DNA from: Ecdyonurus torrentis
Taxonomy: Eukaryota; Arthropoda; Insecta; Ephemeroptera; Heptageniidae
DNA length: 64,000 bases
Reading direction: 5' to 3'
Assembly (NCBI GenBank): GCA_949318235.1
Contig: OX439131.1
Span: 47,012,647 to 47,076,646 of the forward strand
This document shows, one piece after another, positions 22,726-35,345 of this stretch. Below the pieces are notes generated by a model. The model was not told the DNA's origin. It made no database searches and was given only the letters and a program-made list of their open reading frames with translations. Position numbers and translations under genes: made by a program. How positions within the stretch are numbered: position 1 is the first letter of the stretch; each line of letters starts with the position of its first letter.

Positions 22726-22978
22726 TCTAATAAATAGGGACCAGATTTTCAGTTGCAAATCTCTGCTTGCGCCTGCAAGTTTGGTTGCTCCTCATACCGC
22801 ACAACAATTTACTAAATATTTATAAATTTTGGTTCATTTCAGGTATTTTGAGGTAAATTACAGGTAGATAGGAAATATTTTACAAATTGATAATAAGTTG
22901 TGCAGCAGGAAAAGTAACTGCTGTTTTTGCAGGCGCAAGCAGACATTTGCAACTGAAAATCTGGTCCCTACTAATAAA
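22726..22978. mobile_element. Foldback MITE, about 253 bp
   Basis: The left arm aatagggaccagattttcag then ttgcaaat, ctgcttgcgcctgcaa is inverted at the right as ttgcaggcgcaagcag, atttgcaact, gaaaatctggtcccta. The arms are about 50 bp. The flanking ctaataaa/ctcattaa words extend it further. Confidence 0.75.
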
Positions 22979-23582
22979 CTCATTAATTGAGTAATACTGC
23001 TTCTTTAAATAAAGAATCACCTTTAAAAGTCGCTTTTATTATTTTTATTATTATTATTTTCAATTTCATGTTATCTCATTTTGAGTCAATAAATTACGCT
23101 GATACATTTCACTTGTATTATGCCTGTAGAATGAAAAAAAAATCAAATTTTGAATATTAAAAGTAAATTATTCTTCACTATTTTATAAGATATAAGATTT
23201 CATTACGTTCCATATCTTTACAGAGCAGAACAAGTCAAGTGAAAAACACAACATACATATTATAACAAAACCATTAAATATAGTGATATATGTCCTAATT
23301 AACATCAATTATATTTGACATTATTAACTGTTAAATAATCAGATACACTGTAAAACATATTTTCGAGTGGGTATTTCTGTACTGATTTCACGTTATTTAA
23401 TACCAGGTTTTGAGCATTAAATATTGAATAGTTGAGGAATACAATATTCTGTGACTTTTTTTTTACTGTAAGTGACAAACGTTGATTTTCAATAATAATT
23501 TTTGTAATAATTGTCCCGAGTTTCTGTTGGTAGTTTTTTTTTTATCTTTTTTTTTTCTTTTGTACCTTTTGGTATTAAATCC
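22979..23582. other. AT-rich stretch, nothing recognised
   Basis: No gene or family assigned; only short T runs. Confidence 0.4.
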
Positions 23583-23956
23583 CTTGTCAACTTACTTTTT
23601 TATCATTTAGAATACTAGATTGACATTTACCATACCTTATTATCCATGAATTAGTCACCAACACATTGATTTTGTATTTATTTTCATTTATTTTCCTTTT
23701 AACGGTTATTTCACGCAACTGACGTCACAATGTACCAATGGTGCCGTTATAGGGATAAAGAACTTGAGGTAGGGGCTTAAATTTATCACGTGACCAGAAT
23801 GTTGACTGTGAGTGGTGGTACATTGTGACGTCAGATGCGTGAAATAACCGTCAAAATGAAAATAAATACAAAATCAACGTGTTGGTGTCTACTTTATGTA
23901 TAATTAGGTATAGTAATTATATATCTAGTATTCTAAACGATAAAAAAGTAAGTTGA
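23583..23956. mobile_element. Family G palindromic MITE, copy 1
   Basis: The left terminus cttgtcaacttacttttt, tatcatttagaatactagat is inverted at the right as atctagtattctaaacgata, aaaaagtaagttga. Inner arms hold ccaacac.ttgattttgtat and the strong gacgtcacaatgtacca / tggtacattgtgacgtc pair. The loop contains aagaacttgagg.aggggctt and atttatcacgtgaccaga, which are conserved in copy 2 at 48431. Confidence 0.8.
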
Positions 23957-24425
23957 AAATGAATAAAACTTTATTTAAACTACCGCAGTACCTCATTTCA
24001 GGCTTGAAATAGATATTTAATTAACTGCAAACGAGAGACTAATCCTTATGCTATTCAAGAGTCATTATTGTACTTAGAAATGCAAATTAATAAATTAATA
24101 AACAATTGTATGGAAATCTTTTAAGCTTTTTCAATCTAAAAGTAGGATTTGATTAAAAAATATTTAATAAATAAATTTATTATTCATTACTTAATGCATT
24201 CATTAATCTGGAACAAATGCTAATGCTGTTATAATTATGATTTTATATGAAGGTGTTGTATAGAAAATTAATATTGATTTTAAAACGTCACTATACTCAG
24301 AAAACAAATATCTAGCGTCTGTGCATTTGTTTACTGGTGCTGGTAATTAATTAATTATTTTATAATATTGACTTCCTGGAATGGTGCACTACCTTAATAG
24401 GTAATTCCCCTGTAGTTATCATTTT
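23957..24425. other. AT-rich stretch, nothing recognised
   Basis: No coding or repeat signal could be supported. Confidence 0.4.
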
Positions 24426-24782
24426 TATAAGATTTACCTTTGTACTACCTGGATAGCTACTTCACCTGTAGTTATCATTTTTATAAGATTTACCTTTTCT
24501 ACTACCTGGCTAGCTACTTCACCTGTAGTTATCATTTTTATAAGATTTATCTTTTCTACTACCTGGCTAGCTACTTCACCTGTAGTTATCATTTTTATAA
24601 GATTTACCTTTTCTACAACTTGAATAGCTACTTCACCTGTGGTTATCATTTTTGTAAAATTTACCTTTGAACTACCTGGATAACTACTTCATCTGTACTT
24701 ATCATTTATAAGATCTAACTTTGTAATACCTGGCTAGCTATTTCACCTGTAGTTATTATTTTTAAAAAATTTACCTTTTCAC
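24426..24782 (+). repeat. 57-bp minisatellite, about six units
   Basis: Units start at ctacctgg (24445, 24502, 24559 and onward) with a 57-bp period. Each reads ctacctggctagctacttca, then cctgtagttatcatttttat, then aagatttacctttt. Middle units are nearly identical and outer ones decay. The unit length is a multiple of three, so long frames stay open on both strands; these are not genes. CACCTG and CAGGTA E-box-like words recur in each unit. Confidence 0.9.
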
Positions 24783-25572
24783 AACGAAGCGATCAAGATT
24801 TAAGTTAAAGAGTTCATGTCACTAGATAGTCGTTTTTTCAGTGTAAAATTGCATAAATAATTTCAATCTCAAGCTTGAATTTAAATTCAATTTTCATCTT
24901 TTTTTAAATTTAATTTAAATCTTGACATTAATTTGTAAAAATATTCCACAGCTTAGTTGTAAAAAAAAGAAAAAAAAAAGACAGATTTGTGTTTCTAATT
25001 AGGCTGATCGCTCGGGGGCTTTTGTTATATGTATATTACTACGCATGCGTGTTCAAGTCAACACATAGCCGGGATTACACCTCACGTATGTTGGCTGCAT
25101 GACACGTAAGCTAAAGTGTAAGCCAACTTGTCAGCAACAATAATATTTTAGCTTACAATACTGCGGCTTATTATCTTTAACATTTGAATATCTAAGTTTA
25201 TCTGTATTATCTCAGCTTACAAAGGAACTCATCTGCTCCAAAAAAAATAATGATAAAAATACTTTTAAAATATGTGGCAATCTGCGTACTACAATACACA
25301 TAATATTTGTAACTTTAGGGAGTAGGTAACTGACTGTTATCTCGCAAACTAGACGGTTGTTGCAAATTATAATATTAAAACAAAATAAAGAAGAAATGGT
25401 ACTTATAAGTTTAGCTACGTCAAACGTGAAAACACGATCAAATATTTAAATTATTCCACTGTAAAAAAAAAAAAAAAAAATGCAAAAGTGGAAATTCAAA
25501 TTTTAGCGACCACTTTTAGTTAAATTGAAACTTTTTTAAATTAAAAATACTATTAAAACGTTTTTTTGGAAC
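24783..25572. other. Mixed stretch, nothing recognised
   Basis: A less AT-rich island at 24999-25150 includes cacatagccgggattacacc, but no frame, tRNA or repeat was identified. An A run lies at about 25461-25479. Confidence 0.4.
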
Positions 25573-25705
25573 ATATATCGTCGCTGTGGCGGCTAAAGTG
25601 CCGATCTGCAAAATCAACAAAGGTCATTTTTCTATGTTTTTGTATTGATAATGAGCCTTGTTGATTTTGCAGATCGGCACTTTAGCCGCCACAGCGACGA
25701 TATAT
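25573..25705. mobile_element. Near-perfect hairpin with arms of about 50 bp
   Basis: The left arm atatatcgtcgctgtggcgg, ctaaagtgccgatctgcaaa, atcaacaaagg pairs with the right arm ccttgttgattttgcagatc, ggcactttagccgccacagc, gacgatatat. Over about 50 bp I see only one mismatch or bulge. The loop is about 31 bp. The arms are GC-rich compared with the surroundings. There is one copy in the window. Confidence 0.85.
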
Positions 25706-26781
25706 ACATGTATAATTATATATAATTAAATTTACTCGATTTCATTTCATTGACTTTTAACAAATCAACATTTCTATCTGAATGTACTGGATAGGTATTA
25801 GGTAGTCATATTAAATTTAGAGGTTTGTAAGCTTAATTTTGACTAATAAAATCCTTAATTATATCACCAGTAATTACATAAATAAATGCAAATATCACGT
25901 AAAATGATCAATGGAGCAAACGCCCGTCATTCCAGTCCAGCGGGGGGTATTCATATAGAAATTTATAGTAATTAGAGGCTTTTTCAGAAGTCAGTTCTAA
26001 TATTTTTGTTTATATATTACCTTCATTTGGTAAATTATACATGCAAATTAATTCATATAGTAAATATATATCATGAAACATATTTTGGTTAAATGAGCAA
26101 TAGTGTTGCTATTTACTTATACACGCTCTATATATATACACACATACATACACATAACAGAGTATATTTGTACACTTATGTACGCTACCGGGCAGGTAAA
26201 CAATTCAATTTTGAATAATTAAATAACAATTTTGTTCAGTTGAAAGGGCGCAAATAATTTTAAAACACGAAGTTACTTTTTTTTTTTTTTTAAATTCACA
26301 AGAACAATTTTTTTTTTTTTTTTTTTCCTAGATGTAACATTTCGTGTATGATAATATTAAGTTTTGAGCAGTTTGCATATAGGAATCTCATTACGTTGAC
26401 TTTATGTTTTATGTGATATACTTTGGTACAACATCTTCGCTTCACTGGAATTTAATTAACTGAATGTATGCAGGACTTGACTGCTAGCCTCATAAATTTA
26501 TCAAACTTTTGCTCAAGCATGTTAACTTCTATCTCACCTTTTTATTAACTGAACTTAATCAAGAAGACTAACGAAATTTTTTTTTATAAAATTCTGATAA
26601 AATATTATTTTAAATATGTAAAATTTGTGATCTATTACAACTGTGTGTGTGTGTGTGTGTTTTTACGGTTTTTACTATAATTTTTTTTAGTATTTTATAG
26701 CTACTTAGAAATGATTTTTAATTAGTTTTTGATAAACATTAAAGTACTGCAAATTCAGAGAAATAAAGTAATGTTACTTAA
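25706..26781. other. AT-rich stretch, T tracts and (TG)n
   Basis: It holds T runs at about 26278-26290 and 26310-26326 and a short TG array at 26643-26660. Nothing coding was recognised. Confidence 0.4.
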
Positions 26782-26993
26782 TCGGACAAAAGTAAATACT
26801 TAATAATTATGCTAGCTCTTTTTTAGCACAATTTGTTCAATACAGCATAATTTATACTATTCTGCATAATAACTATGTTAAATAGCATAAATATTATGTT
26901 GTATAGCATAATTATTTATTTTGTTCTAATTTAGCATCATTTATGCTATAATGACATAAATGCAGCATAAATTACGTAATTTATTCTTTCCGT
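26782..26993 (+). mobile_element. Family A MITE, subtype A2 (best copy)
   Basis: It starts cggacaaaagtaaatactta and ends attacgtaatttattctttc, cgt. Subtype A2 words: agcacaatttgttcaataca, ttatgttgtatagcataatt, ttgttctaatttagcatcat and gctataatgacataaatgca. It shares both ends, but not the middle, with A1. Confidence 0.7.
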
Positions 26994-27276
26994 ACTGATG
27001 CATAAAAAATTGTCTTCCATGCATTTTAGTGCCATAATTTTAATTCATTGATTCAAAATTTTACGCTTTCTTCCAGCATATTATCCAAAACTAATCATGA
27101 TATTTCTTATTATTATGTTTTGTTTCTTAAACTCACACGTAATTACTTGTTATGTATTACTTATTTCTGAGACCAATCAAAATCAAAGAAGTCAGTTCAA
27201 AGTAATAAATTTTTATATATAGTAAACAAAGTATAGAGTTTTGTTACAGAAATTTGCAATTTTTTACAAAACGTGC

Positions 27277-27489
27277 ACGCACATAAAAAAAGTAATTATG
27301 CTGGCTTAATGCACCAACATTTATGACTAACAAACATATTTTATGCTGCATTGTATAGTGATTATACTACATAACATAATAGTTGAGATGTTCAGCATAA
27401 TTACGTTTTATTACAAAATAACAACATTAGTGCTCTACAATATAGCAGGTGTTCAATGCAGCATCAATTACGTAATTTATATTTCCGTG
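27277..27489 (+). mobile_element. Family A1 MITE
   Basis: A1 word order is complete: ttatgctggcttaatgcacc, gatgttcagcataattacg, gctctacaatatagcaggtg and right end attacgtaatttatatttcc, gtg. Confidence 0.65.
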
Positions 27490-27692
27490 ATGTATATTAT
27501 TCATAAATGGCAAGAAGTATAAAATGTTAAAAGTTTGAAATTGAAACAAGAAAGTTGCAAAACTTTTATATTGCATTATATTAATATAGCTTACGCTAGA
27601 CAGAATGTGAAAAACAATCATATTTCAACATGCAATGCAAATAAGTTCATGAAATTGTATATTGTTTTTTCTCATTTGTAACTAACTATAAT

Positions 27693-27816
<124 letters not shown>

Positions 27817-28149
27817 TATACATAATATAAAACTGCATTATACAATATTATTATTTTTATTCTAAGAATATTCTACGCTAAAGCAAAGTTTATGAAACTG
27901 ATTCAATGCTTGCGTATTATTATAATTAAAATAAATACCTTGCAGGTAATATAATTATACAATATATTATGTTGGTAAAAAAAAAAGTTATTAAACAATA
28001 TATTATATATAGCTTCGAGTTTCAATACGTTATGTTTAACATACACTAAAAAAAAAACTGGTAGTACTTTCAATGTACTGCTTATTTAATTCATACAGAT
28101 ATACAAAAAAAAAAAAAACACGTAATAATTATGTTATCTTAATACTGCC

Positions 28150-28410
28150 ATCTCAGTGCAATCAATGATTATGGCATCACTAAACATAAAAAAAACTAAC
28201 GATAAAAACGTTAGTGACGTCACAAGCGTTGGAATCATAATAGAAAAAACGTGTGACCGTTGAAAATCTACATTTTTTTATTCTGTCACAACACTTGTAA
28301 CGTCACTTATGTTTTTAATGTTAAAATTTCAACATTTAGTGACGTCATAATCGTTAATTCCACAGTACTTAATCAATTGCAAAACTGTGTACAAGCTTTC
28401 GACGCTTATA
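28150..28410. mobile_element. Family B palindromic MITE, copy 1
   Basis: In family order: ggcatcactaaac, aaaaacgttagtgacgtcac, aagcgttgg, aaatctacatttttt, cttgtaacgtcactta, tagtgacgtcataatcgtta, attccacagtactt and gcaaaactgtgtacaagct. The left terminus is partly lost. The TGACGTCA word appears twice, with a TAACGTCA variant between. Confidence 0.7.
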
Positions 28411-28529
28411 CCGTGTTCACATTGAACTTTTTCTAATTGGAATTGTTAATTGAGCTCCATAAAAATTCACGTTATTTTTATCAAATAACCAGCAATTCCA
28501 ATTACAAAATGCTAAATGTAAACACAGCA
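28411..28529. repeat. Short foldback element
   Basis: Cgtgttcacattgaac and taattggaattg at the left face caattccaattac and tgtaaacacag at the right. The arms are imperfect and separated by about 45 bp. It abuts the right end of the family B copy. Confidence 0.5.
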
Positions 28530-28947
28530 TTATTTTTAGAGTGTATTAAGACATTGTTTTTAGAGTGTATAATATAATATGTATTATGTTTATATTTAAT
28601 TGCATTAATAATAGTTGATGCTAAAGTAGTGGTTTTTAAATAGATCTCATATATCCTCAGCCAAACATGATATAATAATAGTAGATACGTAATGCAGTAT
28701 GAATGTATTTAGCTTTAAGATAATATAGCCTTAATGTTGATATAAAATATACAATAACAATTATTCAAGTTTCAATATATGCACGCACTACGTATGTTTA
28801 ATTCTGGCAAAAAAATGTGAGAGGTGAGCTGAGCAGGTCTGGAGGACGGAAAGTGTATCAAATGTTGGGCTAGTCCGCGGAATAGAGATAGGTATTTAAA
28901 TTGTGAATTTAGAGCAAAAAAAAAAAAAAAAAAAAAAAAGAGTTTAG
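28530..28947. other. AT-rich stretch
   Basis: It includes two tttttagagtgtat words (28534 and 28559) that match the terminus of the 31340-31625 element, and an A run at about 28917-28939. No gene seen. Confidence 0.4.
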
Positions 28948-29252
28948 AGCTCGTTCTATAAACTGCACAAAAATATTGAACCAGCTTCGAAAATGTTCCT
29001 TTGTTAAAAACAGCTGGATATGACGTCATTACCTGTTTACCACGTTTATATATAATCGATCATTGTTATTTCTTCTTTTAGAACTTTGAACTTGATAAAA
29101 ATGAAAGAAACTCACAAAATAAAAGTTCCGTACGAAACATGCAACTCACTTTTATCGGCTCAAAAAACAAGATCAACCAATGAATGTGTCTTATTTTGTT
29201 GGTCAGCCAATCACTGTATATCATATTCACTTTACTTTACAGAACAAGCTTA
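28948..29252 (+). mobile_element. Family C element (well preserved)
   Basis: It starts AGCTCGTTCTATAAACTGCA and ends with the inverse-type ACTTTACAGAACAAGCTT, so a terminus of about 18 bp is repeated inverted. Internal words: ttcgaaaatgttcctttgtt, atgacgtcattacctgttta, ttagaactttgaacttgata, ttttatcggctcaaaa and agccaatcactgta. No coding. Confidence 0.75.
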
Positions 29253-29671
29253 AATATTTTTTAAAAGTCAGTAACAGAGATCAGATTATCAAAAAAGTGA
29301 TCGTTAGAAAGATCTTGACTTCACAAAAAAATAATAGATAATAAAAAAAAAAATAAAAAAAAGCTCAATGATAAATTAGGTGATGGGACTATTTATTATG
29401 CATACGCATTTTTCATACTCATATAATGTCACTTAAGCCTTCTTCTTTTCTTTCACAAACTGAGTAGAAAATTGGTAAACTAAACTGATTACAATTTTCT
29501 TAACCTTATCACTGCACAAAAAAATGAATGAAGACGTACTCTGAAATTTTTATTACATATAAGTGAGTGTCATGATAAACTTTAAAATGTTACAAAATTT
29601 GATGAAAAAAGATATTAAAAATGTTGAGATATTGGACCTCTCTTCTTAAAGTAAAAAATCGATTTGATATC

Positions 29672-29675
<4 letters not shown>
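29253..29675. other. AT-rich stretch with a weak family N-like piece
   Basis: 29395-29510 resembles the flank and arm of the family N copy at 44.3 kb (catacgcat, ttcacaaactgag). The match is too diverged to call. Confidence 0.3.
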
Positions 29676-29723
<48 letters not shown>

Positions 29724-29732
29724 GAAAGAGAG
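29676..29732. repeat. (GA)n microsatellite, interrupted
   Basis: GA units with AAAG interruptions toward the right end. Confidence 0.9.
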
Positions 29733-29975
29733 GATCATCCCTACATAGTTGACAAGATCAAATTTCAATCCCATTTCATTAACACGATTACTTTCATACA
29801 GTCATTTATTGATGTTTTCTTATAACACTGAAGCAGTAAAAAATAACGATGATTTTTCTCCGACATATGCTGATGTAAAAGTTTGTAGTCTTCAATAAAA
29901 GTTATTTTTTACAATAAGGTTAACAAAAAAATATGGGAAATAAACATTGTCATCTTGAATATAGGTCACAGCAAG

Positions 29976-30087
<112 letters not shown>

Positions 30088-30246
30088 TTTATTTTCTCAT
30101 GTAGGAATGCTCAGATGTTTTGATTTGGAATTCATTTTTGTAAAATTTAATAACAATTTTTATGAAAGAAAAAAATGTGTAGCAGTCGTATAGCCATTTG
30201 TCAATCATTTATCATATTAAGTAAGTAACTAGAATATTGTAGATAA

Positions 30247-30368
30247 ACCTTTCGGGAAATCAGCTACTGCTGGATTTAACTAAAAAAGCGTAGTAAAAAC
30301 TAATTTAATTTTATTAAACTATAGAAAAATCTGAAATGTTGTACAGTGATACATTTAATATGGTTAAA

Positions 30369-30403
<35 letters not shown>

Positions 30404-30626
30404 AGGGGTCACCATGCTAGATTTTAAATTAGGATTTTTTTTTAATGTTAGACTTATAAGAGCCCATGTTAATTTCACTCATTATTTTCTCTCTTATCTG
30501 ATGGTCACGGGTTCTGAAAATTTTATCATAGGTAGCTGTTACTGTTAATTGCCAAACAGTATCATTAAACTTCAAAAATTTGTTTTTAGATTTGAAGATA
30601 CAAGCTATCTAAATACAGCCCTTAAG
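30247..30626 (+). mobile_element. Family D element with long internal poly-A
   Basis: Cctttcgggaaatcagctac begins the copy, and tatctaaatacagcccttaa ends it. An A run of about 33 bp (30369-30401) precedes the shared ggggtcaccatgctagattt. The rest follows the 19.0 kb copy with small indels. Confidence 0.7.
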
Positions 30627-31339
30627 ACGTATTAACTGCTTCTTACTGAATATCAAAATTTTGCTTACATTATTGTACACATGATTGATAATATATTTCC
30701 CCATTCAAAAACTCGCGCTAAATTTACAATGATATTCTAATGAGAAAAACATGCGCTGAATTTAAATGGTAAAATATATTATTACAAAAGTGTGTAAGTT
30801 GTGTAATTTAACCTTACGCAATTGCAGAGATTACAAATTTAAATATAAAATTAGAAACTAGTATTTTTTAATTTGTTCTGAATTGCACAGAACTCGAAGA
30901 TGTCATTACGTGCCATGTAAAGTGAGCTACCGTGGCCATGTTGGACAATTTATTTTATAAAGTTAAACCATTTGAAAGAGATTTTTTAGTTCAGGATTTT
31001 ATGGTGGACTATTAGCTCTACATGAAAATGTATAAAACTTTAAAAAAAAAAAAAAAAAACTTTAATTGCTCATTTAATTTTACTAAGCTTTTAATTTATA
31101 CGAATAAAACGTTATTTTTTTTTTACCGATCAAATTGCTGTTTCTCAAGCCTTACAGTCTTTAAAGTAGCCTTATACATAATATTAAATTTCACTAAAAG
31201 TAATACTAAAAAATAAGATAATAATAATAGCGGGACTAAAGAATTATTAGTCTAAAGAATTATTGTATAAAAAAAGTGCATTTAAATTTATTTTATAAGG
31301 TTATTGTATGATAAATGATTATATAATTTTAATTAAATG
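30627..31339. other. AT-rich stretch, nothing recognised
   Basis: Short A and T runs only; no gene. Confidence 0.4.
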
Positions 31340-31625
31340 CACTCTAAAAATTGGTGCATTACTTCAGGTACGAATACTAACTTATTTAAGGTATACACTT
31401 TTAAGTTATTATGAATTATGAGCAGCTAAAATAATGCATTTTAGCAAATTATTAACAATAGCTATTTTAACTTAAAATAGCTTAAGAAAACTTAAAACAA
31501 CTTAAATCAGCTATTTTTAATATCTTGCTAAAATGCATTATTTTAGCTACTCATAATAACTTAGAAGTGATTATTTTAAATAAGTTAATATTCGTAACTA
31601 AAGTAATGCACCAATTTTTAGAGTG
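31340..31625. mobile_element. Foldback MITE, 286 bp
   Basis: CACTCTAAAAATTGGTGCAT plus TAC at the left is inverted at the right as GTAATGCACCAATTTTTAGA plus GTG. Inner arms agctaaaataatgcatttta, gcaa and aacttatttaa are also paired. The arms are about 110 bp with moderate decay toward the outside of the loop. Confidence 0.8.
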
Positions 31626-32507
<882 letters not shown>

Positions 32508-32850
32508 TAAAGCCATAGACCACATAAAACAACATGTGCTTTTTAATGAATAATCACGAAATGGATCTTCAAAACTGTTGACAATTTTTTCCAGGATATT
32601 AATGTAGCCCCACGAGAGAGCGTGAAAAAACTGTAAAGTATGCAATTTGCGTGAAAATTCATGTTTATGACGTCAAAAACATGCAAAAATTAGTATGAAA
32701 ATGTTGTGCGGGTTGCATAAATAGAATATTCTTATCACTGCCACGGGGCTACTGTTGGGTTTTGAGACAAACTAAAGTTATTTATGTAAGACCCATCAAG
32801 TGTTTTGTAATATAAATGCTTATGTTTTTGTATGGTCTTTTCCTTTAAGA
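32508..32850 (+). mobile_element. Family F element, copy 1 (about 343 bp)
   Basis: It begins TTAAAGCCATAGACC and ends GGTCTTTTCCTTTAA, an imperfect inverted terminus. It is co-linear with 60831-61172: aaaacaacatgtgcttttta, aatgtagccccacgagagag, catgtttatgacgtcaaaaa, tgttgtgcgggttgcataaa and cggggctactgttgggtttt. By eye the copies differ at roughly one base in ten. Confidence 0.75.
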
Positions 32851-33556
32851 GATTCTTAAGTAATCATTTTTGTGTAAAAACTTGACATTTCTCAAATGAG
32901 TGGAACGTACTATAAAAATTACCATATATTATTTTCCAATTATATTTTATTTTGCAGCTTGTTAAGCGTGGTCACTTACCATCACAAGTGAACAATAAAA
33001 CTTAGTCATTCTGCATCATAAGATGTAATTAGGTCAAGTAGATGATCCATGACTAATTAAGTTAGCTAGTTATAATTTACTGCACATCGTCGCGCATATT
33101 GCTGCCTACTAATTGTAAACACAATACACAGAGGTGAGAGAGTAGAAAATATAAAGAACAATAATTACGTCACGATTTTCAAGTACTTGCTGCTTGTTTT
33201 AATTAAAAGTTATATACGTCAGTGCAGAAATATAAAACACATTTTCAAAAATGTAAAATTTATTTTCTTTTCTTGTTACTTTTGAGTATAAATTATATAC
33301 TGTGTACTTGTGTGGAGTGCTGTTTGAAAGAAATATTTTGTTATATTTCAATGAACAATAAAATATCATGACTTTGAAATGTAAAACAAAAGATGATATT
33401 ATGTTTGCTTGTGACAACCATGCGGTGCATTGAAGAGTAAATAATTATGTAATTGAATTTTAAACTTACAATAAAATTAAAAAAAGAATATTTAGTTACA
33501 ATGTTTTAGAGTTATAAGGCCATAAGTTCCTACGTTTAAGGCCATAAGTTCCTACG

Positions 33557-33620
<64 letters not shown>

Positions 33621-34095
33621 TAACAGACTCCAAGCAAGGCATTATCCAATGGTTCGCATTTAAAATTATTTCACTTATTTTTCACTTCTTATGTAAAATA
33701 TGATGTTAGTTTATAATAAAAAAAAATACAAAACATCATACAAATAATGAAGAAACATAAAACTACAGTGAAAGTGTTCAAATATTCAATTAAATTAATT
33801 TTCCTTTAATAAACAAGCAATAAGGGGGAAAAATGTTAATTTCTATAAAATATATTTTTGCATCTTTACCGCATGTCTATGTAATAATGTTAATGATAAT
33901 TTTATTAAGACGTTGTGAGGGCATGATAACTCCATTTTACTGTAGGTCTGGATTTTGTTTATCATATATTGACTTTTAAATGAAATAAAAAATTAATTAG
34001 TCAACTTTTAAATTTGAGAGCTACGAGCTTTTTAACCGTATACAAGATATTAACTGATTGCTACTCAGGTAGAAGGCTTACAAAAATTCTAACAT
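32851..34095. other. AT-rich stretch with (AT)n and a 21-bp duplication
   Basis: It holds about 29 AT units at 33558-33616, directly preceded by two copies of aaggccataagttcctacgt (33517-33557). No gene seen. Confidence 0.5.
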
Positions 34096-34381
34096 AAGTT
34101 TGTTCTGTAAAGTATAGTGAGGCTCATCAACAATGATGGTTGGCTGCTCAAAAAAATTAGACACATTTTTGTTTTTTGAGCCGATAAAATTGAGTCGTAT
34201 GTTCAGCATGGAACTTATTTTTTGTGGGGTTTTGTCCATTTTTATCAGGTCTACAGTTCTAAACGAAGATCCACCATACATATAAATGTCATAAACAGGT
34301 AATGACGTCATAATCAGGTGTTCCTAACAAAGGAAAAATTTTCGAAGCTGGCTCTAGACTTGTGTGTAGTTTATAGAACGA
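34096..34381 (-). mobile_element. Family C element, inverted
   Basis: Read in this direction: aagtttgttctgtaaagtat, tttgagccgataaaattgag, tttttatcaggtctacagtt, acaggtaatgacgtcataat and ttatagaacgaaat. All blocks are the inverse of 28948-29252. Confidence 0.7.
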
Positions 34382-34539
34382 AATATTGTATTTTTAAGTG
34401 TAATTTTCTCGTATTCACGTATGTGTTAATAAGTTTAAAAACAACTTGGTTCACCTTTTGTTTTGTACACATAGAGTCCTCATAAAGTAGATAAGAGATA
34501 AACTTGTTTTCAAGTCAATTGTTACTGCTATAAGATATG

Positions 34540-34830
34540 CTTCATGTTGATAAGAACTTGTGGGACTGGGTTCAATCCCCCGGAGCAAAGTTGAGGAGAT
34601 GTATGTTAGTCAAAGATAAGGCAGTTCGATATGCAATTGCTAACCCCCCTCCCTCTTCCACCACTCACTTAATTTCCTGTAGAACATGCCTGCCTGGCTG
34701 CCTGCCTGCCTGCCTGCTTGGTTGGCAAGACCGAGGCACAAAAACCCAAAGTAGAAGTTGTATATCACATCAAAACCCTGCTTCGTGTAAAGTAAGGTCG
34801 TGCAAACAATTTATCACGATTTATGGCACA
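34540..34830 (+). mobile_element. Possible tRNA-related SINE fragment
   Basis: GGTTCAATCCC at 34569-34579 is a good RNA polymerase III B box in the context gactGGGTTCAATCCCCCGG. A clear A box is missing upstream, so the head may be truncated or the match fortuitous. Downstream sequence is GC-rich for this window and contains five tandem CCTG-type units (about 34690-34720). Confidence 0.35.
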
Positions 34831-34947
34831 ACACGTTACTTTATGTACTTCGCTACTTTTTTTTTTTTTTTTTTTTTTACAGCAAAAACAAACTTCCTTT
34901 TTTATCCTTCTTATATTTTCTAGTTTTTATAGTTACTATTTTATATG

Positions 34948-34980
<33 letters not shown>

Positions 34981-35180
34981 CAGAATGTTTTCTACGAAAA
35001 CCGTTTGCAATGGAAACATTTTAATGCAGGCTCTTTTTTAATGATATAATAATGATTAATGACCGCTGTAAAATTTTGGTCAAATTTTGTAACGGCTTAA
35101 AACTTTTTAATGAAGTATGAATATTTTGCTTTTTTGAAAATTTTTTTTCTTCTTCCTAAAAATTATAGACCTTCAATTCT
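34831..35180. other. T-tract stretch
   Basis: Two T runs, 34858-34879 and 34950-34980, in AT-rich sequence. Confidence 0.5.
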
Positions 35181-35345
35181 ACACCTAGAGCAGAGATGTT
35201 TGTTGTCAAGATATTGCCAATGTTTAATGTTCTCGCATGCAGTTTTGTATGTTGTTGTTATAGACGAGAAATATAAAACTATTATTGTCCGCACTTTGTT
35301 TGTACGTTGTGATATTTTGTGTGTAAAGTTAACATTGAGATGCAA
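35181..35345 (-). mobile_element. Family I copy, inverted, with internal deletion
   Basis: It runs from acacctagagcagagatgtt through atattgccaatgtttaatgt, catgcagttttgtatgttgt and tgtccgcactttgtttgtac to acattgagatgca. It lacks the about 35 bp around cttgagcagatatgatgaat that the 53.7 and 63.5 kb copies have. Confidence 0.7.

Noticed and set aside
24434..24670. Regular open frames on both strands with 19-residue repeats
   Set aside because: The 57-bp minisatellite unit is a multiple of three; no start context, splice sites or domain, and the second array at 36.7 kb is not open.
24426..24782. CRISPR-like array
   Set aside because: Units are contiguous tandem repeats without unique spacers, in a eukaryotic context.
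34537..34923. 128-codon forward frame
   Set aside because: It overlaps the B-box-bearing SINE-like segment and a poly-T tract; the end is a Phe run.
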